Shown here piece by piece: positions 54,692 to 62,932 of a stretch of 64,000 nucleotides of DNA. A model generated the notes under the pieces. It saw nothing but the letters and a program-made list of their open reading frames with translations, made no database searches and was not told the DNA's origin. Source of the DNA: Streptomyces sp. PKU-EA00015 (GTDB taxonomy: Bacteria > Actinomycetota > Actinomycetes > Streptomycetales > Streptomycetaceae); assembly GCF_013387495.1 (NCBI RefSeq), contig NZ_JABZEE010000007.1:62001-126000 (forward strand), given 5' to 3'. Within the stretch, counting starts at the first letter, position 1, and every line of letters starts with the position of its first letter. The position numbers were made by a program, and so were the translations under genes.

Positions 54692-55741
54692 TCAGCCGAC
54701 GACCGTCCAGGTGTCGTTGCCGGCGAGGAGCGCCGCGAGATCGCCCTTGCCGTTCTGCTCCACGGCCGTTTCGAGCTGGTCGGCCATGAGTGTGTCGTAG
54801 ACCGGCCGCTCCACGCTGCGCAGGACGCCGATGGGCGTGTGGTGCAGCGTGTCGTTGTCGGCGAGCCGGGACAGCGCGAAGGCCGTGGTGGGACTCGGGT
54901 TGTGCGCGTCGTGGACGAGGACCCTGGACTCGTTCTCCGCCGTCACCTGCACCACCTCGAGATCACCGGTCCGCTCGTCGCGGACCACGCCCTTGGACAG
55001 CTCGGGACCGAACCGGATCGGCTTGCCGTGTTCCAGCCGGATCACGGCGTCCTCCGCCTGCTGCTTGTCCTTCAGGATCTCGAACGCGCCGTCGTTGAAG
55101 ATGTTGCAGTTCTGGTAGATCTCGACGAGCGCGGTGCCCTGGTGGTCGGCGGCCTGCCGCAGCACCTCGGTGAGGTGCTTGCGGTCGGAGTCGACGGAGC
55201 GCGCGACGAACGAGGCCTCGGCCCCCAGCGCCAGGGAGACCGGGTTGAACGGGGCGTCCAGCGACCCCATCGGCGTCGACTTGGTGATCTTGCCGAGCTC
55301 GGAGGTCGGGCTGTACTGGCCCTTGGTGAGGCCGTAGATCCGGTTGTTGAACAGCAGGATCTTGAGGTTCACATTGCGGCGCAGGGCGTGGATCAGGTGG
55401 TTGCCGCCGATGGACAGCGCGTCGCCGTCCCCGGTGACGACCCAGACGGAGAGGTCGCGGCGGGAGGAGGCGAGGCCGGTCGCGATGGCGGGGGCGCGGC
55501 CATGGATGGAGTGCATCCCGTAGGTGTTCATGTAGTACGGGAAGCGCGAGGAGCAGCCGATGCCGGAGACGAAGACGATGTTCTCCTTCGCCAGGCCGAG
55601 CTCGGGCATGAAGCCCTGCACGGCGGCGAGGATCGCGTAGTCACCGCAACCGGGGCACCAGCGCACTTCCTGATCGGACTTGAAGTCCTTCATGGACTGC
55701 TTGGCCTCGGCCTTGGGCACCAGCGAGAGCGCCTCAGTCAT
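54692..55741 (-). CDS. korB: 2-oxoglutarate:ferredoxin oxidoreductase, beta subunit
   Basis: A 349-aa thiamine-diphosphate subunit. The cluster and TPP region reads EVRWCPGCGDYAILAAVQGF (near residue 25), with VSGIGCSSRFP, the TPP-Mg motif VVTGDGDALSIGGNHLIHALRRN, then LLFNNRIYGLTKGQYSPTS; two further Cys (YQNCN) complete the cluster. The enzyme reduces ferredoxin while forming acyl-CoA from a 2-oxoacid. Its start overlaps the korA end by 8 bp. Substrate preference is set by the korA similarity only. Confidence 0.94.
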   Translation of the reverse strand: MTEALSLVPKAEAKQSMKDFKSDQEVRWCPGCGDYAILAAVQGFMPELGLAKENIVFVSGIGCSSRFPYYMNTYGMHSIHGRAPAIATGLASSRRDLSVWVVTGDGDALSIGGNHLIHALRRNVNLKILLFNNRIYGLTKGQYSPTSELGKITKSTPMGSLDAPFNPVSLALGAEASFVARSVDSDRKHLTEVLRQAADHQGTALVEIYQNCNIFNDGAFEILKDKQQAEDAVIRLEHGKPIRFGPELSKGVVRDERTGDLEVVQVTAENESRVLVHDAHNPSPTTAFALSRLADNDTLHHTPIGVLRSVERPVYDTLMADQLETAVEQNGKGDLAALLAGNDTWTVVG

Positions 55742-57680
55742 TGATGGCCTCCTTGAGAGCTTCTGCGAGCTGCTCCGCCTTGAACGGCATCCCGTTCACC
55801 TGGGTGTGGCTCTGCGCGTCGACCAGGTACTTCGCCCGGATCAGGGCGGCGAGCTGGCCGAGGTTCATCTCCGGTACCACTACTTTTCGGTAACGCCCGA
55901 GCACGTCCCCGAGATTCCCGGGGAAGGGGTTCAGGTGGCGCAGATGGGCCTGCGCGATGGGCAGCCCCGCGGCCCGCAGGCGGCGTACGGCGGCCGTGAT
56001 CGGGCCGTACGTCGAGCCCCATCCGAGCACCAGGGTCCGAGCGCCGTCCGGGTCGTCGACGTCGACGTCGGGCACCTCGATGCCGTCGATCTTGGCCTGC
56101 CGGGTGCGGACCATGAAGTCGTGGTTGGCCGGGTCGTACGAGATGTTGCCGCTGCCGTCCTGCTTCTCGATGCCGCCGATGCGGTGCTCCAGGCCGGGCG
56201 TGCCGGGCAGAGCCCAGGGGCGGGCCAGCGTCTGCGGGTCGCGCTTGTAGGGCCAGAACACCTCGGTGCCGTCGTCCAGCGTGTGGTTCGGCCCGGTGGC
56301 GAACTGGACGCGCAGGTCGGGAAGCTCGTCGATGTCGGGGATGCGCCAGGGCTCGGAGCCGTTGGCGAGGTACCCGTCGGACAGCAGGAAGACCGGGGTC
56401 CGGTACGTCAGCGCGATCCGGGCCGCCTCGACGGCCGCGTCGAAGCAGTCGGCCGGGGTGCGGGGGGCGACGACCGGCACCGGCGCCTCGCCGTTGCGCC
56501 CGTACATGGCCTGCAGCAGGTCCGCCTGCTCGGTCTTGGTCGGCAGACCGGTGGAGGGACCGCCGCGCTGGATGTCCACCACCAGCAGCGGCAGCTCCAG
56601 CGACACGGCGAGCCCGATCGTCTCCGACTTCAGCGCCACACCCGGACCGGAGGTGGTGGTCACCGCCAGCGAACCGCCGAACGCCGCGCCCAGCGCAGCG
56701 CCGATCCCGGCGATCTCGTCCTCGGCCTGGAAGGTGCGCACGCCGAAGTTCTTGTGCTTGGACAGCTCGTGCAGGATGTCCGAGGCCGGGGTGATCGGGT
56801 ACGAGCCCAGGTACAGCGGGAGATCGGCCTGCTTGCTCGCGGCGATCAGGCCGTAGGACAGGGCGAGGTTGCCGGAGATGTTGCGGTACGTGCCCGTGGG
56901 GAAGGCGCTGGTGGCGGGGGCGACCTCGTAGGAGACCGCGAATTCCTCGGTCGTCTCGCCGAAGTTCCAGCCGGCGCGGAAGGCGGCGATGTTCGCCTCG
57001 GCGATGGCCGGCTTCTTCGCGAACTTCGTCCGCAGGAAGGACTCCGTGCCCTCGGTCGGCCGGTGGTACATCCAGCTGAGCAGCCCCAGCGCGAACATGT
57101 TCTTGCTGCGCTCGGCCTCCTTGCGGGTCAGGCCGAAGTCCTTGAGCGCCTCGATCGTCAGCGTCGTCAGCGGCACGGGATGGACGTGGTACGCGTCCAG
57201 CGAGCCGTCCTCCAGCGGAGAGGCGTCGTAGCCGACCTTGGCCATCGCGCGCTTGGCGAACTCGTCCGTGTTGACGATGATCTCGCCGCCGCGCGGCACA
57301 TCGCCGATGTTGGCCTTGAGCGCCGCCGGATTCATCGCGACCAGCACGTTCGGCGCGTCGCCGGGCGTGAGGATGTCGTGGTCGGCGAAGTGCAGCTGGA
57401 AGCTGGAGACACCCGGCAGGGTTCCGGCGGGGGCCCGGATCTCCGCGGGGAAGTTCGGCAGCGTGGACAGGTCGTTGCCGAACGACGCCGTCTCGGAGGT
57501 GAACCTGTCACCCGTCAGCTGCATGCCGTCACCGGAGTCACCCGCGAAGCGGATGATCACCCGGTCCAGTCGGCGGATTTCCTTGTCGCCCGCGGGCCTG
57601 CGTTGCTCGCCGACGACGGCCTCATGGCCGCCGTTGGCCTCGTCGGCCTGATCGGCCGGGCTACTGACCTGGCTGGTCAC
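55734..57680 (-). CDS. korA: 2-oxoglutarate:ferredoxin oxidoreductase, alpha subunit
   Basis: A 648-aa fused gamma-alpha subunit. The gamma part opens DRVIIRFAGDSGDGMQLTGDRFTSE; the alpha part holds GSYPITPASDILHELSKHKNFGV and the TTSGPGVALKSETIGLAVSLELPLLVVDIQRGGPSTGLPTKTEQADL block that binds the substrate and CoA. The GTG (57678-57680) has GGAGG 9 nt upstream. korAB form one operon; ferredoxin is not in the window. It lies 4-8 kb from a NuoEFG-lacking complex I set, making ferredoxin transfer an appealing inference. Confidence 0.94.
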   Translation of the reverse strand: MTSQVSSPADQADEANGGHEAVVGEQRRPAGDKEIRRLDRVIIRFAGDSGDGMQLTGDRFTSETASFGNDLSTLPNFPAEIRAPAGTLPGVSSFQLHFADHDILTPGDAPNVLVAMNPAALKANIGDVPRGGEIIVNTDEFAKRAMAKVGYDASPLEDGSLDAYHVHPVPLTTLTIEALKDFGLTRKEAERSKNMFALGLLSWMYHRPTEGTESFLRTKFAKKPAIAEANIAAFRAGWNFGETTEEFAVSYEVAPATSAFPTGTYRNISGNLALSYGLIAASKQADLPLYLGSYPITPASDILHELSKHKNFGVRTFQAEDEIAGIGAALGAAFGGSLAVTTTSGPGVALKSETIGLAVSLELPLLVVDIQRGGPSTGLPTKTEQADLLQAMYGRNGEAPVPVVAPRTPADCFDAAVEAARIALTYRTPVFLLSDGYLANGSEPWRIPDIDELPDLRVQFATGPNHTLDDGTEVFWPYKRDPQTLARPWALPGTPGLEHRIGGIEKQDGSGNISYDPANHDFMVRTRQAKIDGIEVPDVDVDDPDGARTLVLGWGSTYGPITAAVRRLRAAGLPIAQAHLRHLNPFPGNLGDVLGRYRKVVVPEMNLGQLAALIRAKYLVDAQSHTQVNGMPFKAEQLAEALKEAIND

Positions 57681-57928
57681 TGAACTGGACCTCCCTCGAG
57701 GCGGCTCCTCCGGGCGGCCGGTCCACCGACCGTCCCACTGGCAACCCTACGACGGTAAGGGTCGCCTTCCCTGGACCGCTCATATGTCGGACGCCCCTAT
57801 GAGACGTCGTGTCGCCCTGCTTTGTCACGCTTCACCCGTCCCAGGATCCTCTCCCGTATCTCTCCCCCTCGTCATTCCTCGGTCCTGGGCCCCGGGTGTC
57901 GCCGCCGCCGGATGCGGCGGGCGGAAGT

Positions 57929-58588
57929 TCAGGAATTCAGGTACGTCAGCACGGCCAGCACACGCCGGTGGTCCCCCTCGCTGGGGGAGAGGCCGAGCTT
58001 GAGGAAGATGTTGCTCACGTGCTTCTCCACCGCGCCGTCGCTCACGACGAGCTGCTTGGCGATCGCCGAGTTCGTCCGGCCCTCGGCCATCAGACCGAGG
58101 ACCTCCCGTTCCCGGGGGGTGAGCCCGGCGAGGACGTCCTGCTTGCGGCTCCGGCCGAGCAGCTGCGCCACGACCTCCGGATCCAGCGCGGTGCCTCCGC
58201 GGGCCACTCGCACGACGGCGTCCACGAACTCTCGTACCTCGGCTACCCGGTCCTTCAGCAGATAGCCCACCCCGCGCGTGCTGCCCGCGAGCAGCTCGGT
58301 CGCGTACTGCTCCTCCACGTACTGGGACAGGACCAGCACGCCGACCGCGGGGTGCTCGCGACGCAGCTGCACCGCGGCCCGGACGCCCTCGTCCGTATGG
58401 GTGGGCGGCATCCGTACGTCGGCGACCACGACGTCCGGCAGCGCGTCCTGGTCCGCCAGCTCGGCGACGGTCTTGATCAGTGCCTGCGCGTCGCCGACGC
58501 CCGCCACGACGTCGTGCCCGCGGTCGGTCAGCAGCCGGGTCAGACCCTCCCGGAGCAGTACCGAATCCTCGGCGATGACCACCCGCAC
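57929..58588 (-). CDS. NarL/LuxR-family response regulator
   Basis: A 219-aa regulator. The receiver domain has acidic pocket ED (residues 6-7, IAED), phospho-acceptor Asp in VVVADVRMPP (near 55), VLVLSQYVEE, and Lys in YLLKDRV. The C-terminal HTH is LTPREREVLGLMAEGRTNSAIAKQLVVSDGAVEKHVSNIFLKLGL. GTG 58588 is chosen since GGAGG lies 5 nt upstream; GTG 58600 is an alternative. It lies downstream of two histidine-kinase genes in the same direction, which it likely serves. Confidence 0.92.
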   Translation of the reverse strand: MRVVIAEDSVLLREGLTRLLTDRGHDVVAGVGDAQALIKTVAELADQDALPDVVVADVRMPPTHTDEGVRAAVQLRREHPAVGVLVLSQYVEEQYATELLAGSTRGVGYLLKDRVAEVREFVDAVVRVARGGTALDPEVVAQLLGRSRKQDVLAGLTPREREVLGLMAEGRTNSAIAKQLVVSDGAVEKHVSNIFLKLGLSPSEGDHRRVLAVLTYLNS

Positions 58589-58758
58589 CCTGTCCTCCAC
58601 AGCCCTGCGTCCCCCCTGTTCGATGATCCTTCCGCGCCTGCGCTGCCCAGCATTCCAGCTTCGTCCCGAGATCGGGTCCAACCGGCGGTATTGCCGGGGG
58701 GCCGCGGTTGTCCGGCGGGCATGCGCAGGGCCGGGGCCGCCCGTCCGGGCCGCCGCCC

Positions 58759-58812
58759 GGGGGGACGCGGCGGGGGGCGGAGGGGTTGAGGGAGGGGTTG
58801 AGGGGGAGAGGG
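58759..58812 (+). repeat. G-rich tandem repeat between the kinase and regulator genes
   Basis: GGAGGGGTTGAG occurs twice in tandem (58779-58790 and 58791-58802), within a stretch of six or more G-runs of 3-6 bases. It could form a G-quadruplex on the plus strand, opposite to the direction of transcription. No gene or hairpin was seen in 58589-58931. Confidence 0.6.
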
Positions 58813-58931
58813 CGTCAAGGGGCGGGCCGGGCTTCGGGCGCGTCGCCGGCCGGGACGGGGGCGGACCGGTGGGGCCGCGGGCGGCTCCCGTGCGTCGCGG
58901 GGCCGTGCCGGTGGGGCCGGGGAGCGGCGGA

Positions 58932-60305
58932 TCAGCCGCGCCAGGGCAGCTCCGCCGTGACGGTGGTCGGGCCGCCCGCAGGGGAATCGACGGCGAGGAT
59001 GCCGTCCACCGCGCCGAGCCGGTCCGCGAGCCCGGCCAGACCGCTGCCCGGCGCCGGGGCCGCGCCGCCCCTGCCGTCGTCCGTGACCTGGAGCATCAGC
59101 CGGTCCTGCGAGCGCCAGACGTCGACCGAGGCCCGGGTCGCCCGCGCGTGCTTGCTGACGTTCTGCAGGAGCTCCGAGACCGTGAAGTACGCGATGCCCT
59201 CGATCGCCGCCGCCGGCCTGCGGTCCAGGTCGACCTCGACCGTCACCGGCACCGCGCAGCGCGAGGCGACGGCGGACAGTGCGGCGTCCAGGCCGCGGTC
59301 GGTCAGCACGGCGGGGTGGATGCCGCGGGCAAGGTCGCGCAGTTCCTGCAGTGCCACCTTGACCTCGCCGTGCGCCTCGTCGACCATGCGGGCCGCCGCC
59401 TGCGGGTCCTCGGACAGCCTCTCCTTGGCGAGCCCGAGGTCCATGGCGAGCGCGACGAGCCGGGCCTGGGCGCCGTCGTGGAGATCGCGTTCGATACGGC
59501 GCAGATCGGCCACGGCCGTGTCGACGACCACGCCCCGGTCCGACTCCAGCTCGACGACGCGGCTGGCCAGCCGGGAGGGGCCGAGCAGTCCGGCCACCAT
59601 CAGCCGGTCGACGCCGGTCAGCGCGCGGACGACCCAGGGCGTGGCCAGGGTGAGCAGCAGGCCGATGAGGCTGGTGACGGCGATCTCGAAGGGGGAGTCG
59701 AGGTAGAAGTTGTGCGTTCCGTCGCCGTAGAGCTGCAGACCGTCGATGCCCGCGTACATGGGGAAGACCCACTGCCACAGCGGGTAGAGGAGCAGCGCCC
59801 AGCCCGACGTCCACAGGGGCACCGCGAGGCAGAAGCCGAAGACGGCCCACGGGAAGTGGAGGACCGCGTACAGCAGGTGCCGCCAGGAGGTCCCGCTCTT
59901 GAGGACGCCTCCGATCCAGCCGGCGGCGCCGCTCCTGCGGACGCGGACGGGCTCGGGCGCGGCGACGTCCACGTCCAGCAGGGCCCTGGCGCGAAGCCGC
60001 TCCACCGCGCCGAATCCGCGCAGCACGGCGAACGATCCCGCGAGCAGCGGCACACCGAGGAAGGTGACGAGCAGTCCGGCGCTCGCGGCGGTCAGGGAGA
60101 CGGCGAAGGCGAAGAGGAGCACGCTCATGGGCAGGCTGAGCAGGATCCATCCGAACTCCCGCCAGGTCCTGCCCTCCAGCGGCGCGCGCAGTACGGGAGG
60201 CAGGAGGTGCGTGCGTGCCCGGGGCACTGCGCCGTATCCGTGGTCCATGGCCATCGACGTGGTCCGTTCTGCGATGAGGTCTCGTTCTGCGGTGCGGGCT
60301 GTCAT
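58932..60305 (-). CDS. Membrane sensor histidine kinase (copy 1)
   Basis: A 457-aa kinase. Four or so TM helices (about residues 58-200) form a PF13796-type sensor domain. The HisKA_3 dimerisation domain follows with phospho-His in IERDLHDGAQARLVALAMDLG (near 260), then the HATPase domain with FTVSELLQNVSKHARAT (N-box), VTDDGRGG (G1) and GLAGLADRLGAVDG. ATG 60303-60305 lacks a ribosome site, but CACGCT lies 7 nt before it. It is paralogous to the next kinase, with a similar operator at the same distance. It is longer, with an N-terminal extension and larger loops. Confidence 0.92.
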   Translation of the reverse strand: MTARTAERDLIAERTTSMAMDHGYGAVPRARTHLLPPVLRAPLEGRTWREFGWILLSLPMSVLLFAFAVSLTAASAGLLVTFLGVPLLAGSFAVLRGFGAVERLRARALLDVDVAAPEPVRVRRSGAAGWIGGVLKSGTSWRHLLYAVLHFPWAVFGFCLAVPLWTSGWALLLYPLWQWVFPMYAGIDGLQLYGDGTHNFYLDSPFEIAVTSLIGLLLTLATPWVVRALTGVDRLMVAGLLGPSRLASRVVELESDRGVVVDTAVADLRRIERDLHDGAQARLVALAMDLGLAKERLSEDPQAAARMVDEAHGEVKVALQELRDLARGIHPAVLTDRGLDAALSAVASRCAVPVTVEVDLDRRPAAAIEGIAYFTVSELLQNVSKHARATRASVDVWRSQDRLMLQVTDDGRGGAAPAPGSGLAGLADRLGAVDGILAVDSPAGGPTTVTAELPWRG

Positions 60306-60363
60306 GTCCACAAGCGTGCTGGTGGGGCGCGTCGCGCACCATGAGGGCGGTATCCGTTCGCGC

Positions 60364-60380
60364 GGGGGGTTTTCCCCACC
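60364..60380. promoter_or_regulatory. Kinase-gene operator, copy 1 (GGTGGGG-AAAA-CCCC type)
   Basis: On the minus strand, GGTGGGGAAAACCCCCC. The palindrome centre (60371.5) lies 66.5 bp from the kinase start, exactly as the related site upstream of the second kinase gene does. Candidate target of the linked response regulator. Confidence 0.6.
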
Positions 60381-60543
60381 ACGGGAGGCGGCCGGCGGCC
60401 CGGCGTCCACCCACGTGCGGCGGGCCGATCCGCACACTTCCTGACGGCCGGCGATCCCGGTCCTCAGGCGACCTCGAACCGGACGCGGGCGCCGGCGGAC
60501 GCGGTCCTCGGCACCGGCGCCCCCGGTCCTCAGGACCGCGGTG

Positions 60544-61725
60544 TCAGCGCCCGCCGTGCGCCGTCCGCGCGCGCCAGGGCAGCTCGGCCGTGACCGTGGT
60601 CGGGCCGCCCGCCGGCGAGTCCAGCGCGAAGAGGCCGTCCACCGCGCCCAGCCGTTCGGCCAGCCCCGCCATCCCGGTGCCGCCGTCCAGCCGCGCCCCG
60701 CCCCTGCCGTCGTCCACGACCTGGATGAGCAGCCGCTCGTCCGTCCGCCACACGTCCACCGACACACGGGTCGCCTGCGCGTGCTTGCTGACGTTCTGCA
60801 GGAGCTCCGAGACCGTGAAGTACGCGATCCCCTCGATCGCCTCCGCGGGCCGTTCGGTCAGATCCACCGTCACCGTCACCGGGGCCGTGCAGCGGGATGC
60901 GATCGCGGACAGAGCGGCGTCGAGGCCGCGGTCGGTGAGCACGGCGGGGTGGATGCCGCGGGCGAGGTCCCGCAGCTCCTGGAGCGCGAGCTTCACCTCG
61001 CCGTGCGCCTCGTCGACCATCGCCGCCGCGGCGTCGGGATCGTCCAGGAGCTTCTCCTTGGCGAGGCCGAGCCCCATCGCGAGCGCGACCAGCCGCGCCT
61101 GGGCGCCGTCGTGCAGATCGCGTTCGATACGGCGCAGATCGGCCGCGGCCGTGTCGATCACGACGCCCCGGTCGGACTCCAACTCCGCGATGCGCCGCTC
61201 CAGTTCGTCCGACGGTGACAGCAGGCCGCGGACCATCGCACGGTCCGCACTCGCCATGGCATGCGCCAGGAACGGCAGCACCGGCCACAGCACGATCAGC
61301 CCCACCAGCGTGAGGGCGAACGTCAGCACACCCCACGGCAGCCGCACGAACGAGTACAGCACCGTCCGCCACGCCACCGGGTCCTTCAGCCGCGACCAGA
61401 CCCAGGGGACCAGGCCGCCGTCCGCGGGACGGCCGAGCGGGCTGGGCTCGTCGACCTCCACGCCGAGCAGCGCGCGGGCCCTGGCCCGCTCCGCCCGCCC
61501 GATCCCGCGCGCGCCCGCGAGCGCGAGGGCCAGCAGGGGCAGACCGATCACGGTGACCGACAGGCCCACGCCGACGACCACGGTGACCGCGACGTAGACG
61601 AAGGCGAGCAGCGAGAGGGGGAAATCGCCCAGCAGGTGCGCGACCTCCTTCCAGGTGCGGCGGTCGAAAGCGAAGCGCACGGGGGGCGGTCCTCCGTTGT
61701 CCGGATGGGCGTTGCTCGCGGTCAT
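60544..61725 (-). CDS. Membrane sensor histidine kinase (copy 2)
   Basis: A 393-aa paralogue of the kinase at 58932. It has TM helices near residues 35-70 and 115-155, the HisKA_3 box IERDLHDGAQARLVALAMGLG, and FTVSELLQNVSKHAQAT with VVDDGRGG in the ATPase domain. Roughly 60% of the catalytic half is identical to copy 1 by eye, while the sensor parts differ more in the loops. ATG 61723-61725; CAGGCT lies 7 nt before it. Both kinases probably signal to the regulator at 57929, possibly with different inputs. Confidence 0.92.
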   Translation of the reverse strand: MTASNAHPDNGGPPPVRFAFDRRTWKEVAHLLGDFPLSLLAFVYVAVTVVVGVGLSVTVIGLPLLALALAGARGIGRAERARARALLGVEVDEPSPLGRPADGGLVPWVWSRLKDPVAWRTVLYSFVRLPWGVLTFALTLVGLIVLWPVLPFLAHAMASADRAMVRGLLSPSDELERRIAELESDRGVVIDTAAADLRRIERDLHDGAQARLVALAMGLGLAKEKLLDDPDAAAAMVDEAHGEVKLALQELRDLARGIHPAVLTDRGLDAALSAIASRCTAPVTVTVDLTERPAEAIEGIAYFTVSELLQNVSKHAQATRVSVDVWRTDERLLIQVVDDGRGGARLDGGTGMAGLAERLGAVDGLFALDSPAGGPTTVTAELPWRARTAHGGR

Positions 61726-61775
61726 GAGGGCCAGCCTGCCGGGCGGGGACTGCGCACGCCATGGGGTTCCTGGGT

Positions 61776-61807
61776 GGGATCAGGTGGGGACAACCCCACC
61801 TGATCCC
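61776..61807. promoter_or_regulatory. Kinase-gene operator, copy 2 (14-bp inverted repeat)
   Basis: Arms GGGATCAGGTGGGG (61776-61789) and CCCCACCTGATCCC (61794-61807), loop ACAA, perfect. The inner GGTGGGG-ACAA-CCCCACC matches copy 1 at the same distance (66.5 bp) from the kinase start. It is also 119 bp before nuoA2, so it could control both divergent genes. Confidence 0.75.
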
Positions 61808-61925
61808 TGACGCGACTGCTTACGCTCCCTTTAGCAGGGCCTAGACTCCGGTGCGTAGGGACCGACGTCGAACGCCGTCGAACAGGGCGCCGACGAGGTC
61901 AACCAGTCAGGGAGCGAGGGCGGAC

Positions 61926-62314
61926 GTGCCGGAAACGACCGTGGTCGTCACCGCGGCGGACTACTTCCAGAGCTACTCGGTCGTCGGACTGCTCGCGGTC
62001 ATCGGCGTGCTGTTCGTCGCCGTGGCCTTCGGCGCCGGGCGGCTGCTGCGGCCGGTGGTGCCGACCCCGGAGAAGCTGCTCACGTACGAGTGCGGTGTCG
62101 ACCCCGTCGGCGAGGGCTGGGCCCACACCCAGGTCCGTTACTACGTCTACGCCTTCCTGTACGTGATCTTCGCCGTCGACTCGATCTTCCTCTTCCCGTG
62201 GGCGACCGTCTTCGCCGCCGGGGGCTACGGCGCGACGACGCTCGTCGAAATGTTCATCTTCCTCGGCTTCCTGGCCGTGGGACTGCTCTACGCGTACAAG
62301 AAGGGCGTCCTGAC

Positions 62315-62324
<10 letters not shown>
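61926..62324 (+). CDS. nuoA: NADH-quinone oxidoreductase subunit A, second set (NuoA2)
   Basis: A 132-aa second copy of the membrane subunit A. It keeps [43 protein letters not shown], with Cys in ECG and the acidic [11 protein letters not shown] helix; it differs from Nuo1 in the loop. GTG 61926 has GGGAGCGAGGG upstream; TAGACT at 61842-61847 is the best -10. It starts a set nuoA2-B2-C2 that continues past the window. Streptomycete second sets usually lack NuoEFG, so electrons may not come from NADH. Confidence 0.95.
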
Positions 62325-62928
<604 letters not shown>

Positions 62929-62932
<4 letters not shown>

